Assembly (NCBI GenBank): GCA_017533565.1
Contig: JAFXHU010000029.1
Coordinates: forward strand, 1 to 32,812
Direction of reading: 5' to 3'
DNA from: Clostridia bacterium
GTDB taxonomy: Bacteria; Bacillota; Clostridia; Oscillospirales; CAG-272
DNA: 32,812 nucleotides
Shown here: positions 22,045 to 32,200 of the stretch, piece by piece
How the letters are laid out: every line of letters starts with the position of its first letter
Numbering within the stretch: position 1 is the stretch's first letter
The notes under the pieces: generated by a model
What the model was told of the DNA's origin: nothing
Databases searched by the model: none
What the model saw: the letters and a program-made list of their open reading frames with translations, nothing else
Translations under genes and position numbers: made by a program

Positions 22045-24282
22045 TCAATGCTCGTTGCTTTCAAGCTTTACGTGTATTCCCTCCTCGCGAAGCACCTTGT
22101 AAAGTGCAGTTTCGAGGCGCGGCTCCTTTATGTCCCTTATGATATTTATATTGAGATTTTCGCCGAAGGAAATCACGCCCGCGTTATACGGAGCATCCGA
22201 CTGCACCGAAAGCACGACGTCAAATCTTTCAACGTATTTTTCCATTTCGTCGGGAAGCCTTACAGCTCCGAGATTGGATATGGAAAGCGTGGATTTTCGC
22301 TCCCCAAACAGCTTAAAGACAAAGCGCATTACGATGTTTTTAAGAAAGAGGGGGGTAAGCTTTAAGAGCATATTTTCCTCGTCCTTTACGTTCGTATAGA
22401 TGCGCGCGCTCATATTCTTTTCGGTGATGTCGAGCTTCATTCGGTGTGACACGATTTCGCAAAGCTCGGCAAAGCTGTATTCCCCGAGCCTCGGGTCAAT
22501 TCCCGGGGTTACGTAAAGCGCAAAGTTGCGGAGGGTGCGCGAGCCGTAAATTCGGCGCAGGTCAACGGGGATAAGCATTTTGACCTTTTTTTGCCTTTTA
22601 ATACGAGGCTCGTCGATGTTTTGCAGGCGCACGGTTGCCTTTATAAATGCGGCGGTAATTGCCGCGGTCAGGCTTACGCCGTGCCTATGTGCAAGCTCCA
22701 GCATCTCCGAGGAGCGAAGCATAAAGGTCGTTACGTGGCAGAAGCCGTCCTCCTCCTTCGTGCCCATTATGCGGTAGGAGTCGCTTTCCCTGCGTGGCTT
22801 TCCGACGGGAGCCTTATGCTTTGGAAATTCATTGATAAGCTCCTCCTCCCTCGGTGCTTCAAGTCTGTCAAGCACTCCGTTCCCAGACGGGAGGGTTATT
22901 CCGTGCTTTTGCTCGAGATACTCGGCGGCAAGGCTTTTCAAAAAGACGAGCGCACCGCCGCCGTCGGTGACGGCGTGGAAAAATTCAACCGCAATTCTCC
23001 GATTATAGACAAGCACGCGGAAGGCACAGTGGCGGATATCGTCAAACGGCATTCTTACAAGCGGATAGCTTTTCTCGTCCTGAATTTTCGGTGCGTGAGC
23101 GATTTCCTCAAGGTAGTACCAAAAGACACCGCGGTGAAGCCTTACTGCTATCGACGGGAAGCGGCGCACGGTAACGTCGAGGGCGGATTGCAAAATCTCG
23201 CGGTCAACCTCCTCGGTAAGCGTTACGGAAAGGCGGTAGATGTTATTCCAGCTCGAGGTAGCGGAGGCAGGATAAATCTTTGCAGAGTTATCAAGCTGCA
23301 TCCATCGGAGCTTTCTATCGTTGTTTTTAGGTAAACAATTCTTTACAAAATCGTTTATGGTCTGGTAGTCCTTTTTCGCGCTTTTGAGCGAGTAAAGCAC
23401 GTAGGCGTGCCACATTTCCTCGCGTACAACGAGGCTTGAGTGCGAGCCTGCCGCCTGTAATTTTTCGTGCATAGTCACGGCGTCGGAGAGCAGCATCTCG
23501 TCCCCTCCCGCAAATATGAGCGAGGGGGGCATTCCCGTAAGGTCGGCAAAGACGGGCGAAACGAGCGGGTCGCGCTTTTTCTCCTCAAGAGCCGCCTCCA
23601 TTTTCTTTTTAGAGGCGCGCCTTGGCTTTGGATTTAGGTCGTCGGAGTAGCCGCCGACGTAGCAGTTTGCAAAGAACACGAGCCGTTCGTGCGTGAGGCT
23701 TGGGTCCGCCTCTCTGTTATTAGTATACGACTCCCCCGAGAGGGTCAGGTCGCACCACGGCGATATTGCAATAATGCCCGCGGGAAGCTCTATTCCCTCC
23801 TCTCGCAGTCTTAAGCAAAGCGAGTAAATCAAGCCTCCGCCCGCGCTTTCGCCCGCGAGGATTATGCGCTTTCCGGGAGTGCCGCCGCGAAGGAGCGCCA
23901 TATATGCGTCGTAAACGTCGTTGAGGGCGGCGGGATAGGGGCTTTCGGGGGCAAGTCGGTATTCCACGCAAAACGCCTTCATACCGCATTCGGCAGCAAG
24001 CACCGCCGCATAGCCGCGGGCGTATTTGATCGACCCCGCGGTAAAGCCTCCGCCGTGTATATACATTATTACGCCTCCGCGAAGCTCGTCACGCGGCACG
24101 ACGAGAGAGCCGCGCACACCCTCGAAGTAATCGTCGTAAACGACAACCTCCTTCCTTCGGGTAAAATGCATCAGCCGTCCGATTTTGTCCTGTAGCGCTC
24201 GCGACACCTCAAGGCTCGTGCCATCGGCAATCGGCTTTGTTAATTCAAGCTGTGAGCGAAGAATTTTGTCAGCAAGATTCAT
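22045..24282 (-). CDS. Fusion of HSL-type esterase and condensation-like acyltransferase
   Basis: 745 residues, no signal peptide. Residues 1-310 are an alpha/beta hydrolase of the hormone-sensitive-lipase type: oxyanion HGGG (76-79), nucleophile S146 in GESAGG, probable D261 in GGDEML and H292 in WHAY. Residues about 325-745 match the WS/DGAT or condensation superfamily of CoA-dependent acyltransferases: H436 and D440 in HAVTDGGG form the HxxxDG active site, and LNIPVDLR-like text (LIPVDLRRIYGSRTLRNF) follows. One chain could therefore both release and transfer an acyl group. The acceptor is unknown; cell-envelope or alcohol acetylation are possibilities. The ribosome binding site is weak. 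A zinc-ribbon membrane protein follows on the same strand. Confidence 0.85.
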   Translation of the reverse strand: MNLADKILRSQLELTKPIADGTSLEVSRALQDKIGRLMHFTRRKEVVVYDDYFEGVRGSLVVPRDELRGGVIMYIHGGGFTAGSIKYARGYAAVLAAECGMKAFCVEYRLAPESPYPAALNDVYDAYMALLRGGTPGKRIILAGESAGGGLIYSLCLRLREEGIELPAGIIAISPWCDLTLSGESYTNNREADPSLTHERLVFFANCYVGGYSDDLNPKPRRASKKKMEAALEEKKRDPLVSPVFADLTGMPPSLIFAGGDEMLLSDAVTMHEKLQAAGSHSSLVVREEMWHAYVLYSLKSAKKDYQTINDFVKNCLPKNNDRKLRWMQLDNSAKIYPASATSSWNNIYRLSVTLTEEVDREILQSALDVTVRRFPSIAVRLHRGVFWYYLEEIAHAPKIQDEKSYPLVRMPFDDIRHCAFRVLVYNRRIAVEFFHAVTDGGGALVFLKSLAAEYLEQKHGITLPSGNGVLDRLEAPREEELINEFPKHKAPVGKPRRESDSYRIMGTKEEDGFCHVTTFMLRSSEMLELAHRHGVSLTAAITAAFIKATVRLQNIDEPRIKRQKKVKMLIPVDLRRIYGSRTLRNFALYVTPGIDPRLGEYSFAELCEIVSHRMKLDITEKNMSARIYTNVKDEENMLLKLTPLFLKNIVMRFVFKLFGERKSTLSISNLGAVRLPDEMEKYVERFDVVLSVQSDAPYNAGVISFGENLNINIIRDIKEPRLETALYKVLREEGIHVKLESNEH

Positions 24283-24419
24283 ATATAATCCGTTTCTTCG
24301 TTATTTTAAGCTGCGGACGGGAGCTTCGGCATACGGTGAAATCCCCTCCGTGCAAAAATATTTTGCGCGTATATCGCATCTTTATAATACAGCAAAGGCG
24401 CACAAATGTCAAGTTTTTA

Positions 24420-24448
24420 TTGACTTTTGCGGAATTTGAATGTATAAT
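24420..24448 (+). promoter_or_regulatory. Promoter of the methyltransferase-like gene
   Basis: TTGACT (24420-24425), 17 bases, TATAAT (24443-24448), and GGAG shortly before the ATG at 24480. Confidence 0.7.
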
Positions 24449-24479
24449 TTTCATATCCGTAAAGGATTTTGGAGAGAGT

Positions 24480-25490
24480 ATGAACTACGTTGAAAAGGAA
24501 AGGTTTGAGAAAATTCGCGCGACCTTTCGCTTGAATTTTGCGATTACTCGGCTTTACGCCGATTATTTGAACAACCACCCCGACTGCATTACAAGGGAGC
24601 TTGTGGAGCTTATTCGCGAGGGGTCGGATATGACAAGAGAGGAGGCTCTGGTCGGTATTTTGACCGAGCTTTTCGGGATTGATTTCGACAGAAGCATAGA
24701 GGACAGGCGGTTAATCCGCGATTACCTTACCCCGTCGGTAAGAATGATGGACCCCGAAAGGTACACGCAAAACCCCTACTACGTCAATATAAAAATCCCG
24801 AGCGTGAAGGTGGGAGATTGGGAGCTTAAGACCGAGAGCTACAAGCCGTATCGTGCGGTGATTGCGGGAGATATGGAGATTTTCCCCGACCTTCGCGAGG
24901 TGCCGCCGCTTGGCTTTTTTGAGGAGGAATTTTTCTTTCCCGCGGTGCTTGAGGGGGGTAACGAGTGGATGACGCTTACGCCCGTTGACCTCGACACCTG
25001 CGAGGAGGCGATAGAGGCGGCAAGGGGAAGGGTCGTAACCTTCGGTCTTGGACTCGGATATTATGCGTATATGGTATCCGAAAAGACGGAGGTGGAGTCG
25101 GTAACCGTCGTTGAGAAAAGCCCCGACGTGATAAAGCTGTTCAAGGAGTACATTCTACCGCAGTTCAAGCACGGCGATAAGGTGCGGATAGTTGAAGCGG
25201 ATGCGTTTGAATACGCAGAGAGGATTATGCCGAGCGAGGGCTTTGACCTTGCCTTTGTGGATACCTGGCGCGACGCCTCCGACGGTGCGCCGATGTACGA
25301 GAAAATGAAGCGGCTCGAGCCGCTTTCGGCGGGGACTAAATTTCTCTATTGGATTGAAAATTTCCTCATCTCAAGGTGCAGAGCTATAAAATACGGCGAA
25401 ATTTGCGATATGATAGACGCAGATGACGCGAATGCACCGAAAACCTGTGCCGAGGCGGTTGAAATGCTTAAAAATCCGCTTGGAATGTAA
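24480..25490 (+). CDS. SAM-dependent methyltransferase-like protein
   Basis: 336 residues from the ATG at 24480; the longer frame upstream crosses the promoter. Residues 1-170 are mostly helical and match nothing I recognise. From about 185 a class I Rossmann fold appears: VVTFGLGLGYYAYMV (motif I), VESVTVVEKSPDVIKLF (acidic residue after strand 2), VRIVEADAFEYAE and FDLAFVDTW (strand 4). The end order resembles spermidine synthase-like or small-molecule methyltransferases. The substrate is unknown. It has its own promoter and a terminator, so it is transcribed alone. Confidence 0.75.
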   Translation: MNYVEKERFEKIRATFRLNFAITRLYADYLNNHPDCITRELVELIREGSDMTREEALVGILTELFGIDFDRSIEDRRLIRDYLTPSVRMMDPERYTQNPYYVNIKIPSVKVGDWELKTESYKPYRAVIAGDMEIFPDLREVPPLGFFEEEFFFPAVLEGGNEWMTLTPVDLDTCEEAIEAARGRVVTFGLGLGYYAYMVSEKTEVESVTVVEKSPDVIKLFKEYILPQFKHGDKVRIVEADAFEYAERIMPSEGFDLAFVDTWRDASDGAPMYEKMKRLEPLSAGTKFLYWIENFLISRCRAIKYGEICDMIDADDANAPKTCAEAVEMLKNPLGM

Positions 25491-25541
25491 ATTTTTGTTT
25501 ACAATTTACAGGACGGCAAAACAAACAAATTATGCAAATAA

Positions 25542-25574
25542 TTTAACACGGGGTGCTTTGTTCCCCGTGTTTTT
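25542..25574 (+). terminator. Intrinsic terminator containing motif copy 5
   Basis: AACACGGGG (25545-25553) pairs with CCCCGTGTT (25563-25571) and is followed by T residues. The left arm is the recurring TTTAACACGGGG motif; only here is a full complementary arm present. Between 25575 and 25757 I see only a small palindrome (TTTTTAAC-AA-GTTAAAAA at 25664-25681), which could be an operator. Confidence 0.8.
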
Positions 25575-25757
25575 CGTTTTTGGCGGCGAATTTTACGGCT
25601 TGATGCCTTTTCTATAATTTGTGTGGGGCTTGCTTTGAATTTTTCGGGGTGGAGCATGTGATATTTTTAACAAGTTAAAAATTTTCGGGCTTTGCGGCTC
25701 GGTTTTTGTAGAATATGGAGAAAATGCGGCTTTTCGCGATTTTCGGACCTTTTGCGG

Positions 25758-25786
25758 TTGACTTTACATCGGTAAAATGCTATAAT
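25758..25786 (+). promoter_or_regulatory. Promoter of the riboswitch-pflBA transcript
   Basis: TTGACT (25758-25763), 17 bases, TATAAT (25781-25786). The start near 25793 gives a leader of about 200 bases. Confidence 0.75.
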
Positions 25787-25810
25787 GATAACAAACAGGG
25801 GGATTATTCT

Positions 25811-25910
25811 CCCACAGGCTGTAACTGACGGAAAGTAGGAGAACCTACGGGAAGCAGCACTGTAATACGCCGACCGTCTGGGCAGCCTTGTAACGTGCTG
25901 TCCTTTTTTT
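25811..25910 (+). promoter_or_regulatory. ZTP riboswitch (pfl motif) with expression-platform terminator
   Basis: The conserved parts of the pfl motif are visible: GCTGTAACTGACGGAA, a short stem GTAGG-AGAA-CCTAC (25835-25848), CGGGAAGCAGC closing with GCTG, and the 3' core GCCGACCGTCTGGGCA. The class binds ZTP/ZMP, which build up when 10-formyl-tetrahydrofolate is short, and usually turns genes on. The terminator stem GGGCAGC (25880-25886) with GCTGTCC (25897-25903) followed by seven Ts shares the TCTGGGC end of the aptamer. Ligand binding should therefore block termination and allow pflB-pflA, which supply formate for one-carbon units. The assignment rests on the consensus and the position in front of pfl. 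Confidence 0.93.
25880..25910 (+). terminator. Riboswitch-controlled intrinsic terminator
   Basis: GGGCAGC pairs with GCTGTCC (one G-U pair) over a 10-base loop, then TTTTTTT. It overlaps the 3' end of the ZTP aptamer. Confidence 0.88.
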
Positions 25911-25996
25911 CTGCTTTTTCGGCTTTGGTTAGCGCAATTTAACCGCGAGGTACAAGGTGCGGCACTTAAAACGATTACACGAAAGGAAATAAAAAA

Positions 25997-28237
25997 ATGA
26001 ACGAGAATTTTAACAACGCTTGGCGCGGATTTAACGGCGGCGAATGGTGCGAGAGTGTCAACGTTCGCGACTTTATTCAGAAAAATTACACTCCCTATGA
26101 GGGCGGCGAGGAGTTTCTTGCCCCCGCGACGGAGAGGACGAAAAGACTTATGGGCAAGCTTGAGGAGCTTTTCAAGCTTGAGCGCGAGAGGGGCGGAGTT
26201 GTCGGAATCGACACCGAAACGGTTTCCTCGCTCGTGACCTATCCCGCGGCGTATCTTGACCGCGACGACGAGCTTATCGTCGGTCTTCAAACGGGCGCAC
26301 CGCTTGTAAGAGGTATTCATCCCTTCGGCGGAATAAGAATGGCACGCTCTGCGTGCAAGGCGTACGGCTATACCCTTTCCGACAAAATCGAGGAGCAATT
26401 CAGATACAGAACCACCCATAACGACGGCGTTTTCCGCGCATACACCGACACAATGCGCCAGATGCGCCACGCGGGTATTCTTACGGGTCTTCCCGACGCA
26501 TACGGCAGAGGAAGAATTATCGGCGATTACCGCAGAATTGCGCTTTACGGCATCGACTACCTTATCGAGCAGAAGAAGGCGGATAAGGCAGCGCTTGGCA
26601 AGAAGGCTATGACCGAGGAGTCAATCCGCCTTGCGGAGGAGCTTTACAAGCAGATAAGCTTCCTCGGCTTCCTTAAGGAGATGGCGGCGGAGTACGGCTG
26701 TGACATTTCGCGCCCCGCAGAAAACGGACGCGAGGCGGTACAGTGGACCTACTTCGGCTATCTTGCGGCAAACAAGGAGCAAAACGGCGCGGCAATGTCG
26801 CTCGGCAGGGTTGGAACCTTCCTTGATATTTACCTTGAAAGAGATATTCGCGAGGGAACGCTCGACGAGGCGGGGGCGCAGGAGCTTATCGACCAGCTCG
26901 TTATAAAGCTCCGTATGATTCGCCACCTTCGCACACCCGAATACAACGAGCTTTTCGGCGGCGACCCGATGTGGATTACCGAGGCGGTCGGCGGTATGGG
27001 CGAGGACGGAAGAGCTCTCGTCACAAAAAGCTCCTTCAGATTTCTTCACACGCTTTATAACCTCGGCTGCTCTCCCGAGCCTAACCTCACGGTGCTTTGG
27101 AGCGAGAAGCTTCCCGAGGGCTTCAAGAAATACTGTGCGGGGGTATCGATAGACACCGACTCCATTCAATACGAGAACGACGACGTTATGCGCCCCGTTT
27201 ACGGCGACGATTATGCGATTGCCTGCTGCGTTTCGGCAATGAAGGTCGGAAAGCAGATGCAGTTCTTCGGCGCGAGATGCAACCTTCCGAAGGTGCTTCT
27301 TATGGCTATTAACGGAGGCAGGGACGAAAAGGCGGGAATGCAAATCGGACCCGAAATGCCGATTTACGAGGGCGAATACCTCGACTTCGACGAGGTAAGC
27401 GAAAGGCTTGAAAAATATATGGCGTGGATTGCGGAGCAGTACGTAAGCACGATGAACGTTATCCACTTTATGCACGACAAGTACGCATACGAGAGGACAC
27501 AGCTTGCACTTCACGATATCGACGTAGAACGCCTCATGGCGTTTGGCGTGGCGGGGCTTTCGGTAATTGCCGACTCGCTTTCGGCAATCAAGTACGCGAG
27601 GGTTAAGCCCGTTAAGAACGAGGAGGGTCTTGTCGTCGATTATATAACCGAGGGTGATTTCCCGACCTACGGCAACGACGACGACAGGGTTGACAGCATT
27701 GCAAGGGGCATACTTCACGCATTTATAACCGAGCTTCGCAAGACGCCCACCTACCGCGGCGCAAGGCATACTCTTTCCGCGCTTACCATAACCTCCAACG
27801 TTGTTTACGGCAAAAAGACGGGCTCAACACCCGACGGCAGACACGCGGGCGAGCCGTTTGCACCCGGAGCAAACCCGATGCACAACAGAGAGAAAAACGG
27901 CGCGCTTGCCTCGCTTAACTCGGTGGCAAAGATGAGCTACGAGGACTGCCGCGACGGTATTTCCAACACGTTTTCTATCGTTCCCTACGCGCTCGGAAAG
28001 AGCCGCGAGGAGCAAAGAGCAAACCTCGTCACCATTCTCGGCGGTTATTTCGTTCAGGGTGCGCATCACATCAACGTAAACGTGCTTGAAAGGCAGAAGC
28101 TTATCGACGCGATGAACAATCCCGAGCTTTATCCCAACCTTACAATCCGTGTAAGCGGTTACGCGGTTAACTTCCACAAGCTTTCGCTTGAGCAGCAAAA
28201 AGAGGTTATAAGCCGCACCTTCCACGAGAGCGTGTAA
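25997..28237 (+). CDS. pflB: Formate C-acetyltransferase (pyruvate formate-lyase)
   Basis: 746 residues, full length. It converts pyruvate and CoA to acetyl-CoA and formate under anaerobic conditions by a glycyl radical. The catalytic cysteine pair is C410-C411 in [12 protein letters not shown] and the radical glycine is G721 in [10 protein letters not shown]. Substrate-site text such as HPFGGIRMA and [19 protein letters not shown] is also present. AAAGGA lies before the ATG. Expression is set by the ZTP riboswitch in the leader, and the activating enzyme gene starts directly after the stop codon. Cytoplasmic, central to fermentation and one-carbon supply. Confidence 0.98.
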   Translation: MNENFNNAWRGFNGGEWCESVNVRDFIQKNYTPYEGGEEFLAPATERTKRLMGKLEELFKLERERGGVVGIDTETVSSLVTYPAAYLDRDDELIVGLQTGAPLVRGIHPFGGIRMARSACKAYGYTLSDKIEEQFRYRTTHNDGVFRAYTDTMRQMRHAGILTGLPDAYGRGRIIGDYRRIALYGIDYLIEQKKADKAALGKKAMTEESIRLAEELYKQISFLGFLKEMAAEYGCDISRPAENGREAVQWTYFGYLAANKEQNGAAMSLGRVGTFLDIYLERDIREGTLDEAGAQELIDQLVIKLRMIRHLRTPEYNELFGGDPMWITEAVGGMGEDGRALVTKSSFRFLHTLYNLGCSPEPNLTVLWSEKLPEGFKKYCAGVSIDTDSIQYENDDVMRPVYGDDYAIACCVSAMKVGKQMQFFGARCNLPKVLLMAINGGRDEKAGMQIGPEMPIYEGEYLDFDEVSERLEKYMAWIAEQYVSTMNVIHFMHDKYAYERTQLALHDIDVERLMAFGVAGLSVIADSLSAIKYARVKPVKNEEGLVVDYITEGDFPTYGNDDDRVDSIARGILHAFITELRKTPTYRGARHTLSALTITSNVVYGKKTGSTPDGRHAGEPFAPGANPMHNREKNGALASLNSVAKMSYEDCRDGISNTFSIVPYALGKSREEQRANLVTILGGYFVQGAHHINVNVLERQKLIDAMNNPELYPNLTIRVSGYAVNFHKLSLEQQKEVISRTFHESV

Positions 28238-28238
28238 T

Positions 28239-28946
28239 ATGTCTGAAATCGGATATATTCACAGTCTGCAGTCGCTCGGCACGGTGGACGGCCCAGGTGT
28301 GCGGGCGGTGATATTTGCGGCGGGCTGTCCCTTGCGGTGCGTTTACTGTCACAATCCCGACACCTGGAAAATGAGTGACGGCACACCGACGTCGGCGGAG
28401 GATATCGCACGGAGAATTTTCCGCCTTTACCCGTATATAAAGGACGGGGGCGTGACCTTTTCGGGCGGCGAGCCGCTTTTGCAGGCGGAGTTTTTTACCA
28501 AGCTTTCGCTTCTTCTCAAGGAGCGCGGGCTTCATATCGCGCTCGATACCTCGGGCTGTATGCTTGGCGAGGGGGTTATGCGACTTCTCGACGTTGTGGA
28601 TTTGGTGCTTCTCGACGTGAAATTTGACAGCGAGGATGACTATTTTCGCAACACGGGTGGCAGCTTTTTGCAAACGGTGGCGTTTCTTGACGAGCTGAAG
28701 CGGCGAAATTTGCCGACGTGGATACGCCGTGTAGCAGTGCCCGAGCTTAACGACAGGAGAGAGGATATTTTGCGGCTTTCCGAGCTTGTTTCGCGGTATC
28801 CGAATATCGAAAAGGTGGAGCTTTTGCCGTTTAGGAAGCTTTGCCTTGAAAAATATCGGACGCTTGGGATAGAATTCCCGCTTGAAAATACGCCCGAAAT
28901 GAGCGAAGCCAAAATCCGCGAGCTTTACCAATATTTGAATAGCTGA
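28239..28946 (+). CDS. pflA: Pyruvate formate-lyase-activating enzyme
   Basis: 235 residues, a radical SAM enzyme. The [4Fe-4S] motif CxxxCxxC is C30, C34, C37 in GCPLRCVYCHNPDTW, followed by the SAM-binding FSGGEPLLQ. It uses S-adenosylmethionine to place the radical on the glycine of PflB. It starts one base after the pflB stop, so the two are co-transcribed and coupled. The N-terminal HSLQSLGTVDGPGVR is also typical. A weak terminator follows at 28953. Confidence 0.97.
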   Translation: MSEIGYIHSLQSLGTVDGPGVRAVIFAAGCPLRCVYCHNPDTWKMSDGTPTSAEDIARRIFRLYPYIKDGGVTFSGGEPLLQAEFFTKLSLLLKERGLHIALDTSGCMLGEGVMRLLDVVDLVLLDVKFDSEDDYFRNTGGSFLQTVAFLDELKRRNLPTWIRRVAVPELNDRREDILRLSELVSRYPNIEKVELLPFRKLCLEKYRTLGIEFPLENTPEMSEAKIRELYQYLNS

Positions 28947-28952
28947 CCTTAC

Positions 28953-28979
28953 ACCGCGCTCCGAATGGGGCGCGGTTTT
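28953..28979 (+). terminator. Intrinsic terminator of pflBA
   Basis: ACCGCGCTCC pairs with GGGGCGCGGT (one T-G pair) around GAAT, followed by a short TTT. Confidence 0.7.
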
Positions 28980-29127
28980 GGCTTTGTGCGGACGGTAAGC
29001 CTTCCGCAAGAGAAGGCAAAACGCTACAAGGCTCTCTGCAAGGTGAAGCGGGGGCTACTCATCCGTCACCTGCGGTGACACCTTCTCTCACAAGAGAAGG
29101 CAAAACGCTACAAGGCTTTGTGCGGGT
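28980..29127. repeat. Palindromic repeat cluster
   Basis: A 27-base sequence occurs twice unchanged (29007-29033 and 29091-29117; it begins CAAGAGAAGGCAAAACGC). Between the copies lie two hairpins, GTCACC-TGC-GGTGAC (29065-29079) and CCTTCTCT-CACA-AGAGAAGG (29081-29100). GGCTTTGTGCGG also recurs at both ends. I recall this kind of element as a common intergenic repeat in clostridial genomes (memory-based). It has no reading frame of note. Between 29128 and 29223 there is only an imperfect direct repeat around TTGTTAATA. Confidence 0.7.
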
Positions 29128-29223
29128 GACGCGCGGGTCTTGATTTGTTAATAGCGCAGATACGGGTTCTTAATTTGTTAATAATGTATAATAGGTGGAG
29201 GAAAAAATCGGCAGTTATGTTAA

Positions 29224-29252
29224 TTGACAATAAAACGCGCGGGTGTTACAAT
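29224..29252 (+). promoter_or_regulatory. Promoter of the large secreted protein
   Basis: TTGACA (29224-29229), 17 bases, TACAAT (29247-29252); AAGGAG lies at 29281-29286, eight bases before the ATG. Confidence 0.75.
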
Positions 29253-29294
29253 AAATGTAGGTTGAAAAACTAAATTCAAAAAGGAGAAAAACCT

Positions 29295-32200
29295 ATGAAA
29301 AAATTCAGCAAAATTCTTTGTGCTGTATTGATGCTTGCGATTGTTTGCACGTCTTTGGCATTCCTCGTAAGCGCAGATAGCACACCCGATGCTGTTGCAA
29401 TGAATCCCTCCAACGTGGATTTCGGCGCGGCAACTCTCGGCGGCGTCGAGGGTAACAACCTTCCCGCAGACGCATCATGGAGCCTGTACAAGCAAAAGAC
29501 CGACCCCAACGGTGACAAGGTTTACAACGACGGTGTCGAAACCGAAAACACTATGCTTGACCGTTATATCGTTACTCCCGCAGACGGCGACGCATACGGT
29601 GTCTTCTTTGCAGGTGAGTTCCAGAACGGCGGTTCGTTCCAGAACCTTCAGAACACCTATTCTTACAATGGCGTTGAGCTTACCTCCGACGCTTATTACG
29701 TAGTAGATCTCGATATTGCTACGGCTACCGAGCTTATTACCTCGCTCGATATTTCCCTTCCCAACAGAAACGTTGTGGGCGAATGGGAATCCTTCGGCGG
29801 TTTCCCCTTCGGTACTAACGTAAATATCAAGACCTATCTTCCCGACCTTGGCGCAGAGTGGACGCACTTCACCGTCGTTTGCTCTATGAAGACCAACAAG
29901 CAGTATATCTTCGTTAACGGCGAGTACGTTGGCGTAACCGGTAACAAGGCATATAACGATACACAGCTTACCGAAGGTACAACCCTTCGTGCAAACGGTA
30001 TCAAGCTTGAGGTTGCTTACGAGGCAAGCGCCAACAACACCAAGATGATTTTCGCAAACGAGTCCGCAGCGGTTGATAACGTTTCCCGCCGTGACATCGT
30101 TGACGCGGAGGGTATCGCAGCTCTCGACGCAATCTTCGCGGCAGAGACTCCCAACCTTAAGGCTTGGGCGGGCTACCCCACCGAGGTAAGAACCGGCTCT
30201 CTTCCGAGCGTGGTTGAAATCGACGGCGTAGAGTACAACAGCATTTCGGATGCTAACGCTGCTCTTCGCGGCAACTTTAACAAGACCGTCAACATTCTTA
30301 ACAACTTTGCAGGCAGACTTACCGTTGCTTGCGACGCAACCGTTAATCTCAACGGCTTTAGCGCAGACATCGTTACCGTAGAGGGCGGTACCGTTACCAA
30401 GGACGGCGACGTAGTTACCGTTGACGCTCCCTACATTGCTTCGCAGACCGATACGAAGGTAAGCGACAGTACAATCCTTCGCGCGGCAGGTCTTGCAGCA
30501 GACACGGATGCCAGCAGATGGATATTCACTCCCACTAATATGAACGACGAGGACGGCGTATGGTCCTACGTCAGCGAAACCGCAGAGGGTGAAAAGTTCG
30601 TTACCCTTCTCGGTACTCCCACGGTAAACAATAACTCCAACTCCTATATGGAGCTTCAGACGCAGAATCTTTTGATCGATTACAACGGCGGCGCAGCACA
30701 GTACGTGGTTGTTGACGTTGACGCGGCTCTCCTTTCGGAGAACACGTTCCCATTTATGCTTATCCCGAGAAACGGCTCGGGCGGCGGTATGTGGGGCGGT
30801 GCAAACCCGCACGCTAATCAGATGCTCAGCTCGAGCGTAGGTGAATTCCGTCACCTTACCATCGTTTACGATATCGCAAACAACAATATGTACGCCTTCT
30901 CTAACGGCACTCTTACCGCTTCCAACGAGGGCGGTGCATTCACAAGTGCCGATAACTTCGAGCTTTTCAAGAAGCAAACCGGCTGGAAGATTACCGCATT
31001 CCGTATGGCATCCAACACCAACGGCGGCTTGTCCTTCAAGAATCTTCAGTTCAGACAGTTTACCGGTGAGGATGCGGTAGCACTCCAGACCGCACTCTCC
31101 GACAAGAACATCAGCGATTGGAACGGCAACGTTTATTCCGAGGATTACGTTCTTCCCTCTCTCGGTGAGCTTGCTATCGTTGACGGCGTTAAGTACTACG
31201 GCGAAAGCAGCCTTTCCGCAGCACTTACCGGTAACGACGTAAAGCAGGTTACCATTGCAAAGAGCTTTACAGACGCGGTTACCGTTAACTGTGACGCTGT
31301 TATCGAAACCAACGGCTTCAACGTTAACATCGTGCTCGGCGACGACGTAGAAAAGACCGTCGAGGGCACAAAAATTATCACCGACGCTCCCTACCAGCTT
31401 TCCGCTTCCTTCGAGAAGATTGAGCATACCGGAACTTGGAGCGAAAACGGCGAGTCCTACATCGGCGGCACTCCTCTTGAAAACATCAAGGCTGCTTATC
31501 TCGGTACCGTTAACGGCGGTCAATCCGTAGGCAGTTTCGCCATACAAAAGGTTAACGACTTTAACCCCTACATCATAACCGCAGCGGGCAATGCAGACAA
31601 GTTTGTCGCTCTCCGTCAAAACCATAACGGTGATACGACGAAGGATATGCAGTTCACCCAGATGTACACCGAAAAGAACCTTTCCACCGGTACGAATTAC
31701 TACGTAATCGATATCGACGCAGCATCCGACACTCATATCGAAGCGAGCATGTATCTTGCTCCCGTTCTCCGTTTTGCAGACGGTACAAGCGGTACTCCCT
31801 TCGGCCGTTCGATGCATTTCTTCGAAATGATGACGGCGGACGGTAGCTGGCAGCACCTTACCATCGTTGGCGATATGGAGAACAACTACCTCTACGTATT
31901 CAACAACGGCACTCTCGTTGGTATTTGGGGTGACGAAGAAGGCGAGGACGGCGCATATATGAGCCGCGCAGGCGGTACCTCCACCAACCTTAAGTACCAG
32001 GCAGTTAAGGTTTCTAACTCTATGGGTTACGTCCTTGACACCAGCGCATCTCTTTACCTTGACGGCTTGACGCTTCGTATTTACGACAGCAACGAGGCAG
32101 CAGGCAATATCGAGGCAGCTCTTGCATCGGGTAACCTTTCCGACTGGTCGGGTATGGTAACCGGTAGAGCAGGCACCAGCCTTCCCAAGGTTGCTACAAT

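Noticed and set aside
28980-29127. CRISPR array
   Set aside because: There are only two copies of the repeat, the segment between them contains its own hairpins, and no cas genes are near.
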